NCBI GenBank assembly: GCA_035995025.1
Contig: DASYKY010000034.1
Span: 16,143-80,142, forward strand
Direction of reading: 5' to 3'
DNA length: 64,000 nucleotides
Source of the DNA: Actinophytocola sp035995025
GTDB lineage: Bacteria > Actinomycetota > Actinomycetes > Mycobacteriales > Pseudonocardiaceae
Part shown: one piece after another, positions 8,648 through 17,675 of the stretch
How positions within the stretch are numbered: the first letter of the stretch is position 1
How the letters are laid out: each line of letters begins with the position of its first letter
Notes under the pieces: generated by a model
What the model saw: only the letters and a program-made list of their open reading frames with translations
The model's database searches: none
What the model was told of the DNA's origin: nothing
Made by a program: the position numbers and the translations under genes

Positions 8648-9811
8648 GTGAGGATCTTTCGCCTGCTGCTGGCGCCCGGTTGGCTCGCGACGCTGGTGGT
8701 CGTCGCCGCGGTCGTGGTCGTCGAATGGTCACCCGGCGGCGTGCTGGCCGGGCTCGGCGGCGCGGTCGTCGGCGCGCTCGCGATCCTGGCCGCGAGCCAG
8801 CTCGGCCTGCTCGCCGCCGTGCCGCTCGCGGGGGTGCGGGTGCAGCGGGTCGTGGTCGGCATCGGGCCGCGGCTCGCGGACTGGAGCACGCCGAACCGCA
8901 CGGTCGTGCTGCGCGCGATCCCGATCATCATGGCGGTCGGCGTGCGGGCGGCGAAGGCGCCGGTGCGCAGGCGGATGTGGGTCTCGGCGCTGTGCTCGGC
9001 GGTGGCCGAGCTGGCCGTCCTCGTGCTCGCCGCGTGCTGGGCGACGGTGTGGACGGCAGACGGGCCGGCGTTCGCCCACGGGTTCGCGATCGCCTGCGTC
9101 GCCGAGTTCACCCATGCGCTGCTCCCCCGCCGCTCGGCGACGGCGACCTCGACCGGCTGGCTGCTGTTCCGGCTGCCGTCGGTGGGCGCCGACCAGGTCG
9201 CCGAACTGGAGGCCGCGCCGCTGGTCGGCGAGGCGATAGCGGCCGCGCACCGCGGTGACCTCGCGACCGCCGAGCGGCTGGCGGCGCAGCTGCGCGAGAC
9301 CTACCCGGACCTGCGCTCGTCGCTCGGCGCACGGGTGTTCGTGCTGGAGGCGCAGGGCCGGTATGCGCAGGCCATGATCCTCGCCGTCAAGCTCGCCGGG
9401 GACGCCCGCCAGGAGCCCGACGAGGCGGCCACGTCGTTCGCCTCGCTCGCCGGGCTTGCGTGCGTCACCGTCGAGGCCGGGCAGCTGGACGCCGCGCTGG
9501 GCCTGTCCACCGCGAGCAACGCGCTCGACAACGCCGCCTCGCTCGGCTGCCCGGCCTACAAGCTCAACGGCGTGCGGGCCCTGCACGCGCTGCTTCGCGG
9601 TGACGTGGACGAGGCCATCACGCTCGCCGGCCGGGCCGCCGACGCGGGCGACAACCTCCTCGTCCGCGCCGACGACCTCGCCACGCTCGCCCGCGCGCAC
9701 ATGGCCTCCGGCGACAACCAGGCCGCGCGGGTCGTGCTCACCGAGGCGGAGAAGCTCGCGTCCTGGTGGCCGCGGGTCGCCGGAACCCGCAGCCGCCTCG
9801 AAGTCCGCTAA
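8648..9811 (+). CDS. M50 (site-2 protease)-like membrane protein with TPR domain, zinc motif absent
   Basis: A 387-aa protein with two N-terminal membrane helices (about 11-27 and 32-60), another near 112-135, and an alpha-helical TPR-like region from ~185 to the end. The second helix and following segment (QLGLLAAVPLAGVRV, then VVVGIGPRL and VLRAIPI) align by eye with the M50 pattern HExxHxxxAxxxGVxV, GxGP and IPxGG. At the expected zinc-binding position, however, the residues are SQLGL (50-54) instead of HExxH, and the NxxPxxxLDG region reads LLPRRSATATSTG. It is therefore probably a non-proteolytic relative. The GTG start follows a TAACGT box, suggesting leaderless transcription. Its function is unknown. 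Confidence 0.7.
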   Translation: MRIFRLLLAPGWLATLVVVAAVVVVEWSPGGVLAGLGGAVVGALAILAASQLGLLAAVPLAGVRVQRVVVGIGPRLADWSTPNRTVVLRAIPIIMAVGVRAAKAPVRRRMWVSALCSAVAELAVLVLAACWATVWTADGPAFAHGFAIACVAEFTHALLPRRSATATSTGWLLFRLPSVGADQVAELEAAPLVGEAIAAAHRGDLATAERLAAQLRETYPDLRSSLGARVFVLEAQGRYAQAMILAVKLAGDARQEPDEAATSFASLAGLACVTVEAGQLDAALGLSTASNALDNAASLGCPAYKLNGVRALHALLRGDVDEAITLAGRAADAGDNLLVRADDLATLARAHMASGDNQAARVVLTEAEKLASWWPRVAGTRSRLEVR

Positions 9812-9813
9812 CC

Positions 9814-9936
9814 CCGCGAGTCCAACGTTCAGAACCCGCGAGTCCAACACTCGCGACCCGTGAGTCCAACGTTCGGGACCCGGGCCGCTCGCGGTACCGG
9901 AGTGTCGGACTCGCGGCGCCGGAGCGTTGGACTCGC
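9814..9936 (+). repeat. Cluster of 15-bp repeats GCGAGTCCAACGYTC in inverted arrangement
   Basis: Three copies in one orientation (9816-9830, 9838-9852, 9860-9874) are followed by two in the reverse orientation (9900-9914, 9922-9936). The cluster fills the space between two converging genes and can fold into alternative hairpins. The same unit recurs at 46484-46578 and 51416-51474. A bidirectional terminator or a dispersed intergenic repeat family is likely. Confidence 0.85.
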
Positions 9937-9945
9937 GAGGTTTCC

Positions 9946-12498
9946 TCAGGCCACCACTACGCGGCCCAGCTCCACCGGTGAGGCCAGCAGCTCGTGGACC
10001 GGCAGCACCCGGGCCGTCGCGCCCAGCGCGCCCGTGTGCGGCAAGGGAATCTCCGCCACGTACGTCCCGTCGCCCGCCGGCGCCATCGGCGCGGTGACCA
10101 CGTCGTACAGCTCGTCGCTGTCGGCCACCCGGCCCACCACGACCTGGACCTGCACGTCCGCCGGGGTGAGGCCGGCCAGGTCGACGGAGGCCGTGACCCG
10201 CACCCGCTCCCCGAGCACCGGCGTGCGGCGGCCGTCCGGGTCCAGGCTCAGCTCGCAGCCGGTCACCCGCACGTTCGGCCACGCGCCGGAGAGCCGGTCG
10301 CGGTACTGCGCGAGCCCGCGCGCGGCGCGGAAGTCGTCCGCCCGCGCCAGCTCCACCGCGGTCGCGGCGGGCGTGTACTGCGACTCGACGTACTCGCGGA
10401 CCATCCGCGACGCCTGCACCTTCGGCCCGAGCGAGGCCAGCGTGTGCCGGACCATCGCGAGCCACTGCGCCGGGACACCGTCCGCGCCTCGGTCGTAGAA
10501 CAGCGGCGCGACCTGCCCGCCCAGCAGCTCGTAAAGCGCCGCGGCCTCGAGGTCGTCGCGGCGCAGCGGGTCGTGCACGCCGTCCGCGGTAGGGATGGCC
10601 CAGCCGTTGCTGCCGTCGTACAGCTCGTCCCACCAACCGTCCCGGATGGACAGGTTGAGCCCGCCGTTCAGCGCGGACTTCATCCCGGACGTGCCGCACG
10701 CCTCCAGCGGCCGGGTCGGGTTGTTGAGCCACACGTCGCAGCCCCAGTACAGGTACCGGGCCATCGACATGTCGTAGTCGGGCAGGAACACGATCCGGTT
10801 CCGGACGTCGTGCTCGTCGGCGAACTTCACGATCTGCTGGATCAGCGCCTTGCCGCCGTCGTCGGCCGGGTGCGACTTGCCGGCGACCACCAGCTGCACG
10901 GGCCGCTCGGGGTGCAGTAGCAGCGCGCGCAGCCGGTCGTGGTCGCGCAGCATCAGCGTGAGCCGCTTGTAGGTCGGCACGCGCCGGGCGAAGCCGACGG
11001 TCAGCACGTCCGGGTCGAACACCGTGTCGGTCCAGGCGAGCTCCAGCGGCGACGCGCCGCGCTGCAGCCACGCCTCCCGCACCCGCCTGCGCACCTCGGT
11101 CACCAGCCGCTTGCGCAGCACGCACCGCAGCTGCCACAGCTCGCCGTTGGTCACGTTCGTGACCGTGACGTCCTCGCCGATCAGCTCGGCCATCTCCCGG
11201 GCCGTCCACGTCGGACCGTGCACGCCGTTGGTGACCGAGGTGATCGGCACCTCGACGGTGTCGAACCCGGCCCACAGCCCGCCGAACATCTGCCGGCTGA
11301 CCTCGCCGTGCAGCCTGGACACGCCGTTGGCGCGCTGCGCGAGCCGCAGGCCCATGTGCGCCATGTTGAACATGCCGACGTTCTCCTCGGCGCCCAGCGC
11401 GAGGATCCGGCGGAAGTCCACGTCGGGCAGCAGCGTGCCGTCGCCGAAGTAGTGCTGCACCAGGTCCACCGGGAACCGGTCGATGCCGGCCGGCACCGGG
11501 GTGTGCGTGGTGAACACCGTGCCCGCGCGCACCGCGGACAGCGCCTCGTCGAACGACAGGTGCTGGCCGGACGTCAGCTCGCGCAGCCGCTCGAGACCGA
11601 GGAAGCCGGCGTGCCCCTCGTTGGTGTGGAACACCTCGGGCTGCGCGTGGCCGGTCAGCTCGCAGTACGTGCGCACCGCGCGCACGCCGCCGATGCCGGC
11701 CAGGATCTCCTGGCGGATGCGGTGGTTCTGGTCGCCGCCGTAGAGCCGGTCGGTGACGCCGCGCAGGTCCTCGTCGTTGCCGTCCACGTCGGAGTCGAGC
11801 AGCAGCAGCGGCACGCGGCCGACCTGGGCCTTCCAGATCCGCGCGCGCAGCACCCGCCCGCCCGGCATCGCCACGTGCACCAGGATCGGCGCGCCGGAGG
11901 GCTCCACGAGCGGCTCGAGCGGCAGCCCGCTCGGGTCGATCACCGGGTAGTGCTCGACCTGCCAGCCGTCCAGCGACAGCGACTGGCGGAAGTAGCCGGA
12001 GCGGTACAGCAGACCCACGCCGATCAGCGGCACGCCGATGTCGGACGCCGCCTTCAGATGGTCGCCGGCGAGCACGCCGAGGCCGCCGGAGTAGTTGGGC
12101 AGCGCCTCGGTCACGCCGAACTCCATGGAGAAGTAGGCGATCGAGGACGGCATCCGGTCGAACCGGCCGTTGCCCTCCGGGCCGTGCCCGCCGAGCTCGG
12201 CGCGGCGCTGCTGGTACCAGCGGTCGTCGGTGAGGTAACGCCGCAGGTCCTCGGACAGCGCGGTCGTTCTCGCCAGGAACTCCGGGTCGGTCGCCAGCTG
12301 TTCCAGCCGGCTCGCGGGCACCTCGGCGAGCAGGCGCAACGGGTTGCCGAGCCGCGCCCAGATCCGCGGGTCGATCGCCGCGAACAGTTCCTGGGTCGGC
12401 GGGTGCCAGGTCCACCGCAGGTTGGTGGCGAGCGTGCTCAGCTCGGCCAACGCTTCGGGGAGACCGGCGCGCACGGTAAAGCGACGTACAGCTTTCAC
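9946..12498 (-). CDS. glgP: Alpha-glucan (maltodextrin/glycogen) phosphorylase GlgP
   Basis: An 850-aa phosphorylase of the long actinobacterial/archaeal-type family that releases glucose-1-phosphate from alpha-1,4-glucan. The GTG at 12498 gives the family N-terminus VKAVRRFTVRAGLPEAL; the DUF3417 region follows (NLRWTWHPPTQELF). The PLP-binding lysine lies in GTSGMKSALNGG (near 606), and VFHTNEGHAGF and THTPVPAGIDRFP are typical. The C-terminal ~100 residues form a small beta domain. It is divergent from glgE with 137 bp between starts, so degradation and synthesis genes share a promoter region. Its 3' end abuts the repeat cluster. Confidence 0.96.
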   Translation of the reverse strand: MKAVRRFTVRAGLPEALAELSTLATNLRWTWHPPTQELFAAIDPRIWARLGNPLRLLAEVPASRLEQLATDPEFLARTTALSEDLRRYLTDDRWYQQRRAELGGHGPEGNGRFDRMPSSIAYFSMEFGVTEALPNYSGGLGVLAGDHLKAASDIGVPLIGVGLLYRSGYFRQSLSLDGWQVEHYPVIDPSGLPLEPLVEPSGAPILVHVAMPGGRVLRARIWKAQVGRVPLLLLDSDVDGNDEDLRGVTDRLYGGDQNHRIRQEILAGIGGVRAVRTYCELTGHAQPEVFHTNEGHAGFLGLERLRELTSGQHLSFDEALSAVRAGTVFTTHTPVPAGIDRFPVDLVQHYFGDGTLLPDVDFRRILALGAEENVGMFNMAHMGLRLAQRANGVSRLHGEVSRQMFGGLWAGFDTVEVPITSVTNGVHGPTWTAREMAELIGEDVTVTNVTNGELWQLRCVLRKRLVTEVRRRVREAWLQRGASPLELAWTDTVFDPDVLTVGFARRVPTYKRLTLMLRDHDRLRALLLHPERPVQLVVAGKSHPADDGGKALIQQIVKFADEHDVRNRIVFLPDYDMSMARYLYWGCDVWLNNPTRPLEACGTSGMKSALNGGLNLSIRDGWWDELYDGSNGWAIPTADGVHDPLRRDDLEAAALYELLGGQVAPLFYDRGADGVPAQWLAMVRHTLASLGPKVQASRMVREYVESQYTPAATAVELARADDFRAARGLAQYRDRLSGAWPNVRVTGCELSLDPDGRRTPVLGERVRVTASVDLAGLTPADVQVQVVVGRVADSDELYDVVTAPMAPAGDGTYVAEIPLPHTGALGATARVLPVHELLASPVELGRVVVA

Positions 12499-12635
12499 GA
12501 CGCCCGACCCTATCGGCACACCGTTCCGGAAATTCAAGGGCGGCGGTCGTGTGGGAACAGAGTGGACCGGGCAGACTTCAGGACATGGGGGACGATCTTT
12601 CGCGTGTTCGCGCCTGCGCAGGGAGGGTTTGACCG
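12499..12635. promoter_or_regulatory. Divergent promoter region glgP / glgE
   Basis: These 137 bp lie between two start codons pointing away from each other and must hold promoters for both genes. GGAGGG at about 12622-12627 is a good ribosome binding site for the glgE GTG. No clear operator palindrome was seen. Confidence 0.5.
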
Positions 12636-14603
12636 GTGAGTGGTCGGCTGGGCATCGATGACATTTCCCCTTTGGTCAGCGGTGGCCGCTACCCGGCGAA
12701 GGCGGTCGTGGGCGAGCACATACCGGTGCAGGCGACCGTCTGGCGGGAGGGGCACGACGCGGTCGGCGCCACCGTGGTGTGGCGAGGGCCACACGACGAC
12801 GCCGAGCGGCAGACCCGGATGATCTGCGACGACCCGAACGCCGACCGCTGGGTCGCCGGCATCTCCCCCGACTCCACCGGCATGTGGACCTACCGGGTGG
12901 ACGCCTGGAGCGACCCGTGGGCGACCTGGCGGCACACCGTCGAGGTCAAGGTCGGTGCCGCGCAGGACGCCGACGAGCTGGCCAACGACCTGGCGGGCGG
13001 CGCGCTGCTGCTGGACCGCGCGGCGCGGCGGTTCCCGCACAACGGCGAGAAGAAGATGCTGGTAGCCGCGGCCGCAGCGCTGCGGGACACCACGCTGCCG
13101 CTGCCCGCGCGGATCGCCGAGGCGCTGTCCGAGGCCGTGCAGCGGTACATGTTCGCCAACCCGATCCGCGACCTGGTCACCCGCGGCCGCAAGTACCAGC
13201 TGTGGGTGGACCGCTCCCGCGCGCTCTACGGCTCCTGGTACGAGCTGTTCCCGCGCTCGACCGGCGGCGTGGACGAGTCGGGCAAGCCGCTGCACGGCAC
13301 GTTCCAGACCGCGGCGAAGGACCTCGACCGCGTCGCCGGGATGGGCTTCGACGTGGTGTACCTGCCGCCGGTCCACCCGATCGGCGCGGTGAACCGCAAG
13401 GGCCCCAACAACAGCGTGGTCTCGGTACCCGAGGACGTCGGCTCGACGTGGGCCATCGGCTCGGCCGACGGCGGGCACGACGCGATCGACCCGAAGCTCG
13501 GCACGTTCGCCGACTTCGACGCGTTCGTCGCGCGCGCGAACGAGCTCGGCATGGAGGTCGCGCTCGACCTGGCGCTGCAGTGCGCGCCGGACCACCCGTG
13601 GGTCACCGAGCACCCGGAGTGGTTCACGATCCGTCCGGACGGGACGGTCGCGTACGCGGAGAACCCGCCGAAGAAGTACCAGGACATCTACCCGCTGAAC
13701 TTCGACACCGACCCCGAGGGCATCTACGCCGAGGTGCTGCGCGTGGTCATGCTCTGGGTGAGTCACGGGGTGCGGATCTTCCGGGTGGACAACCCGCACA
13801 CGAAGCCGCCGAACTTCTGGCACTGGCTGATCCACCAGGTGAAGGCGGCCGAGCCGGACGTGCTGTTCCTGGCCGAGGCGTTCACCCGGCGGGCGCGGCT
13901 GTACGGCCTGGCACGGCTGGGCTTCACGCAGTCGTACACCTACTTCACGTGGCGCACCCACAAGGACGAGCTGATCGAGTTCGGCAACGAGATCGTCGAG
14001 CACGCGAACGAGGCGCGGCCCAACCTGTTCGTGAACACCCCGGACATCCTGCACGCGTCGCTGCAGTACGGCGGCCCGGCGATGTTCGCGCTGCGGGCCG
14101 CGCTGGCGGCGACGTTCTCGCCGACCTGGGGCGTGTACTCGGGGTTCGAGCTGTACGAGCACGAGGCGGTGCGCGAGGGCAGCGAGGAGTACCTGGACTC
14201 GGAGAAGTACGAGCTGCGCCCGCGCGACTTCGGCGCGGCGCTCGCGGACGGCCGGTCCCTGGAGCCGTGGCTGACCAGGCTGAACGCCGTCCGGGCAGCG
14301 CACCCCGCCCTGCACCAGCTGCGGACGCTGCGCTTCCACCACGTCGAGAACGACGCGATGCTGGCGTACTCGAAGACCGACCCGGCCGGCAGGGACGCGA
14401 TCATCGTGGTGTGCAACCTGGACACCTACCACGCGCAGGACGGCATGGTCTGGCTCGACCTGCCCACCCTGGGCCTCGGCTGGGGCGACCGGTTCGCCGT
14501 GCGCGACGAGGTCACCGGCCAGACATGGGACTGGGGCCAGGCCAACTACGTCCGCCTGGAGCCGGCGCTCGCGGTGTGCCACATCCTCACGGTGATTCGC
14601 TGA
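12636..14603 (+). CDS. glgE: Alpha-1,4-glucan:maltose-1-phosphate maltosyltransferase GlgE
   Basis: A 655-aa GH13_3 enzyme that transfers maltosyl units from maltose-1-phosphate onto alpha-1,4-glucan. An N-terminal DUF3416 domain with the helical insertion typical of GlgE is followed by the barrel. The nucleophile sits in FRVDNPHTKPPNFW (Asp near 385) and the acid/base in LAEAFTRRA (Glu near 413). Length and motifs match mycobacterial and Streptomyces GlgE. Elsewhere glgE often lies next to treS, mak and glgB; here those genes start about 4.3 kb further on, after an inserted block. It begins at a GTG with a GGAGGG ribosome site. Confidence 0.97.
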   Translation: MSGRLGIDDISPLVSGGRYPAKAVVGEHIPVQATVWREGHDAVGATVVWRGPHDDAERQTRMICDDPNADRWVAGISPDSTGMWTYRVDAWSDPWATWRHTVEVKVGAAQDADELANDLAGGALLLDRAARRFPHNGEKKMLVAAAAALRDTTLPLPARIAEALSEAVQRYMFANPIRDLVTRGRKYQLWVDRSRALYGSWYELFPRSTGGVDESGKPLHGTFQTAAKDLDRVAGMGFDVVYLPPVHPIGAVNRKGPNNSVVSVPEDVGSTWAIGSADGGHDAIDPKLGTFADFDAFVARANELGMEVALDLALQCAPDHPWVTEHPEWFTIRPDGTVAYAENPPKKYQDIYPLNFDTDPEGIYAEVLRVVMLWVSHGVRIFRVDNPHTKPPNFWHWLIHQVKAAEPDVLFLAEAFTRRARLYGLARLGFTQSYTYFTWRTHKDELIEFGNEIVEHANEARPNLFVNTPDILHASLQYGGPAMFALRAALAATFSPTWGVYSGFELYEHEAVREGSEEYLDSEKYELRPRDFGAALADGRSLEPWLTRLNAVRAAHPALHQLRTLRFHHVENDAMLAYSKTDPAGRDAIIVVCNLDTYHAQDGMVWLDLPTLGLGWGDRFAVRDEVTGQTWDWGQANYVRLEPALAVCHILTVIR

Positions 14604-14730
14604 TGTTCCGGGCCGGCGCGGCCAGGGCGGACAGAACGGGTTAACAAAAAGACGAGCACTGCAGTGCGCTTGCGCGCGCAGCTCCGACGTGACACAGTTG
14701 ACGTCACGGAGAGGTACCGGCCCACAAAGA

Positions 14731-14756
14731 GACGGCCCCCGCAAGCGGGGGCCGTC
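14731..14756. terminator. Strong GC hairpin downstream of glgE
   Basis: Two arms, 14731-14742 (GACGGCCCCCGC) and 14745-14756 (GCGGGGGCCGTC), form a perfect stem of 11-12 bp with a minimal loop. There is no T-tract. A smaller hairpin (14760-14765 with 14773-14778, CCAGGG/CCCTGG) follows. It probably ends glgE transcription and insulates the next cassette. Confidence 0.75.
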
Positions 14757-14837
14757 GGGCCAGGGCTACTCACCCTGGGGTGGTGGCTTCAGCATACCTC
14801 ACCGGATCCGCTCATGACTGTGTACTGGGGGTGTGCC

Positions 14838-15452
14838 ATGGCGAGGGTCGCGGCGTACGTGGACGGCTTCAATCTCTACTTCGGCCTCCGCAGCAAGCAC
14901 AACCGAAAGTACCTGTGGCTGGACCTGCAGGCGCTGGCGTCGAGCCTGCTGCACCCCGGGCAGCGGCTCGAGCAGGTCACCTACTTCACCGCCCGGGTCC
15001 GGGGTGACTCGGAGAGCGAGCAGCGCCAGTCCGACTACATCGACGCACTCGGCGCGCACAGCCCGCTGGTCACGGTCAAGAACGGCCGGTTCCAGGAGAA
15101 GGACCGGCGGTGCCGGCAATGCGGCACCTCGTGGACGGTGTTCGAGGAGAAGGAGACCGACGTCAACATCGCGATGGCGCTCCTCGGCGACGCGGCTCGC
15201 GACCGGTACGACGTGGCGCTGCTCGTGTCGGCTGACAGCGATCTGTGTCCCGCCGTGCGGGAGACCAAGTCCCTGTTCCCGGCGAAGCGCGTGATCGCCG
15301 CCTTCCCACCCGACCGGCGTTCCGCCGAACTGCGGCGGGCGGCGGACGGTCACCTCGCAATCGGTGAGAACAAGATCCGCCAGGCGCAGCTGCCCGCCCG
15401 CGTCACCACCGCGGCGGGCATCACGCTGCACCGGCCGAAGCACTGGTCGTGA
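14838..15452 (+). CDS. NYN-domain (LabA/DUF88-like) nuclease
   Basis: A 204-aa protein with the PIN-like NYN fold. The metal-binding acidic residues are visible: D9 in AAYVDGFNLYFG, D108 in ETDVNIAMALLGDA, and D133/D135 in LVSADSDLCPAV. A C92-x-x-C95 pair (CRQCGTSW) sits in an insertion, perhaps half of a zinc knuckle. NYN proteins are usually RNases. The ATG at 14838 was chosen because it begins the conserved fold directly; in-frame sequence upstream runs through the terminator hairpin. The stop overlaps the GTG at 15449 of the next ORF, which ties this nuclease to the DNA methylase and specificity genes. Confidence 0.88.
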   Translation: MARVAAYVDGFNLYFGLRSKHNRKYLWLDLQALASSLLHPGQRLEQVTYFTARVRGDSESEQRQSDYIDALGAHSPLVTVKNGRFQEKDRRCRQCGTSWTVFEEKETDVNIAMALLGDAARDRYDVALLVSADSDLCPAVRETKSLFPAKRVIAAFPPDRRSAELRRAADGHLAIGENKIRQAQLPARVTTAAGITLHRPKHWS

Positions 15453-15463
15453 GGCGGGAAGGC

Positions 15464-17056
15464 ATGTCCGAGGACCGCATCACCCTGTCCGAACTGGCCC
15501 GCCGCCTCGACGTCTCGCTCCCGGTGGTGAGCAACTGGCGGCGCCGGCACACGTCGTTCCCTGCCGCCGAGACCGGGCCCGGGCAGGACGTGTTCCTGGT
15601 GGCCGACCTCGCCGCGTGGCTCGACGACCGCAAGATCGCACAGCACGCCAGGAAACCCGGCGAGCCATCCGGCACGACCTACGGTGCGCGGTTCCGCGGC
15701 CCGGAAGCACAGCGGGAGCGCATGGTCCTCGACGACGTGCACCGGTTGCTCGACCGGGTGCGCGAGGTCGCTCCCGTGGACGACCGGACGCTGTCCGACT
15801 TCATGCTGGCCCTGCTGGACACGGCAGAGCGGGACGAGCACGCCTGGAACGCCGTGCGCCGCGTCAGCTCCGGTGGCATCGAGGCGATCGAAGCGGCACT
15901 CGCGCACGTGCCCTACCCCACCGGGCTGCGCCACGCCCGGACGTTCCTCGACGACCCGCGGCGGGCCACGGCACTGGCCGACCTCGTGGCCGGAGTGCAC
16001 CATGTGCACGAACTCGGCCTGACGACTCGCGTGTTCGAGGACCTGCTGAGCGATTTCGCCCGCCGCGACCGGGGCTGGGTCGCGGGGATGCTGACACCGC
16101 CCGCGATCGTCGACCTTCTCGTCGAGCTCGCCGCGACACAAACTGCGTCCACGATCTTCGATCCGTGCTGCGAGTTCGGCGAGTTCCTGGTCGCCGCGGA
16201 GGCACGACGTCCGCCAGGCAGCACGGTCCTTTACGCGGCCCGCGCACTGTCGCCGCACTCCGCCTCGCTCGCCGGGATGAACCTGCGGATGCACGGAGTC
16301 CCGATCGAGGTCACCGCCGATGCGAGCCGGATCCTGCGGGACAGCGAGGCACTGGCGACCACCGGCCGCTTCGACGTCGTGCTGACGAACCCGCCCTTCG
16401 GCCTGCGATGGTCCAACGACCCGAAGTCGTCGCTTCAAGGTCCGTACGGCTCGGTACCACCGACCAGGACCGAGTTCGCCTGGCTGCAGTTCGCGGCCGC
16501 CTCGCTCGCCGAGGACGGCCGGGCCGGCATCGTCATGCCGGGCGGCACGCTCTCCCGGGAGGGCTCGGAACGTGACGTCCGCGCCGCGATGGTCCACGAC
16601 GGGATCGTCGAGGCGATCGTGTCGCTGCCCGCGGGCCTGTTCCCGCACACGAACATCCCGGTGACCCTCTGGCTGCTGCACCGCGCACGACAACGCCGCC
16701 AGGCCCCGATCCTGCTCGTCGACGCGCGCGGGCTGGGCGTCGCGGTCAGTCGCACGCAGCACACGCTGTCGCCCGAAGACCACCGCAGGATCGCCCGGAC
16801 CGTCGGGCAGTGGCGCAACGAGCAGGACTACGTGCCGGAGCCCGGTTTCTCCGTGCCGGTGCCGATCGAGACGATCCGGGAGAACGACTACGTGCTGACG
16901 CCGGCCCGCTACGTGGGTGCTCCGGGCGTGACCGCCACCGCGTCGCGATCGGTGCGCGAGATCCACGACGATCTCCACGAGCTCACGGCGCGCGCGGCTG
17001 ACGCCGACGTGCGGGCCGACCTGCTGCTGGAACGGATTCGCGCATGGGACTTCTGA
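15464..17056 (+). CDS. HTH-N6 adenine DNA methylase (HsdM-like)
   Basis: A 530-aa type I-like modification subunit. Residues 7-28 (LSELARRLDVSLPVVSNWRR) form a helix-turn-helix, and a helical region follows. The methylase domain has motif IV NPPFG (near 309) and a degenerate motif I, DPCCEFGEFL (near 233), where most HsdM proteins have DPxCGxGG. The ATG at 15464 has GGGAAGG five bases upstream; a GTG at 15449 overlapping the NYN stop is the alternative. The 3' end overlaps the specificity gene by 13 bp. No HsdR translocase/nuclease gene is present nearby. Activity is uncertain given motif I. Confidence 0.87.
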   Translation: MSEDRITLSELARRLDVSLPVVSNWRRRHTSFPAAETGPGQDVFLVADLAAWLDDRKIAQHARKPGEPSGTTYGARFRGPEAQRERMVLDDVHRLLDRVREVAPVDDRTLSDFMLALLDTAERDEHAWNAVRRVSSGGIEAIEAALAHVPYPTGLRHARTFLDDPRRATALADLVAGVHHVHELGLTTRVFEDLLSDFARRDRGWVAGMLTPPAIVDLLVELAATQTASTIFDPCCEFGEFLVAAEARRPPGSTVLYAARALSPHSASLAGMNLRMHGVPIEVTADASRILRDSEALATTGRFDVVLTNPPFGLRWSNDPKSSLQGPYGSVPPTRTEFAWLQFAAASLAEDGRAGIVMPGGTLSREGSERDVRAAMVHDGIVEAIVSLPAGLFPHTNIPVTLWLLHRARQRRQAPILLVDARGLGVAVSRTQHTLSPEDHRRIARTVGQWRNEQDYVPEPGFSVPVPIETIRENDYVLTPARYVGAPGVTATASRSVREIHDDLHELTARAADADVRADLLLERIRAWDF

Positions 17057-17673
17057 CTGGCCAGGTGCCGGCGGGCTGGCCGGAGCGACCGCTCGGCGAG
17101 GTGTGCGAGCTCGTGGCCGGACCGAGAACCGACCGGAACGCTCCGGACGGCACGGAATCGTGGCCGGTGCCGGTCGTCGGCCCCAAGGACCTGCGGCACA
17201 ACAGGATCGCCCGCAACTGCACCACGACGGTTCCCGAGCACGTCGCGCACCGGCTGTCCCGCTACCGGCTCCACCCGGACGACATCGTCGTGGCCAGGAC
17301 GGGGCAGCCCGACCATCAGGGCCTGGCGACACCGGAGCAATACGGCTGGCTGTTCAGCTCCGCCTGCCTGCGCCTTCGGGTCGTCGACGGCGCCGTCAGT
17401 CCGCGCTACCTGGCGCAGTACCTCGGACACCCGGCCGTCCGGGACTGGATCGTGCGCAACACGGGCGGCTCGATCATGCCGACCCTGACGACGAAGCTGC
17501 TCGGTGCCCTGCCCGTCGCGGTCCCACCCGAGGACGTGCAGGCCGGGGTGGCGGACGTACTCGGCGCCCTCGACGAGAAGGCGATGGTGCACGAGGAGAT
17601 CAGCCGGACCACAGCCGAGCTACACGACGCGCTGCGGCTGCGGTTGCTTGCTGATAACCCAATCAACTGGTAA
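17044..17673 (+). CDS. Single-TRD type I specificity (HsdS-like) subunit
   Basis: A 209-aa protein with one target-recognition domain (about residues 10-175) and a short C-terminal helix. Signatures are the opening P-x-GW-x-x-x-x-LGEVCELVAGP, the DIVVARTGQPD element, the segment YLAQYLGHPAVRDWI with the TGGSIMPTLTTKLLGALPVAVPP motif split across it, and the final coiled-coil-like helix. Canonical HsdS has two TRDs, so this half-size form would need to dimerise or act with one recognition half. It overlaps the methylase gene, so the two are surely partners. Confidence 0.85.
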   Translation: MGLLTGQVPAGWPERPLGEVCELVAGPRTDRNAPDGTESWPVPVVGPKDLRHNRIARNCTTTVPEHVAHRLSRYRLHPDDIVVARTGQPDHQGLATPEQYGWLFSSACLRLRVVDGAVSPRYLAQYLGHPAVRDWIVRNTGGSIMPTLTTKLLGALPVAVPPEDVQAGVADVLGALDEKAMVHEEISRTTAELHDALRLRLLADNPINW

Positions 17674-17675
17674 CC

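Noticed and set aside
9814..9936. Repeat cluster as a CRISPR or attachment site
   Set aside because: Units are 15 bp, inverted and spaced by about 7-25 bp, with no cas or integrase gene nearby.
8729..12415. Long minus-strand open frame (about 1,228 codons) over the M50-like gene and glgP
   Set aside because: Out of frame with GlgP, which has full family motifs; no motif in the long frame.
14546..14773. Minus-strand ORF of 75 codons after glgE
   Set aside because: It spans the glgE end and the terminator hairpin and has no ribosome site or recognisable similarity.
14604..14837. tRNA or tmRNA at the insertion edge
   Set aside because: The hairpins here do not form a cloverleaf, and no CCA end or T-loop consensus was seen on either strand.
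14838..17673. Calling the cassette a complete type I restriction-modification system
   Set aside because: No HsdR gene is in the window, HsdS has only one recognition domain, and motif I of the methylase is atypical.
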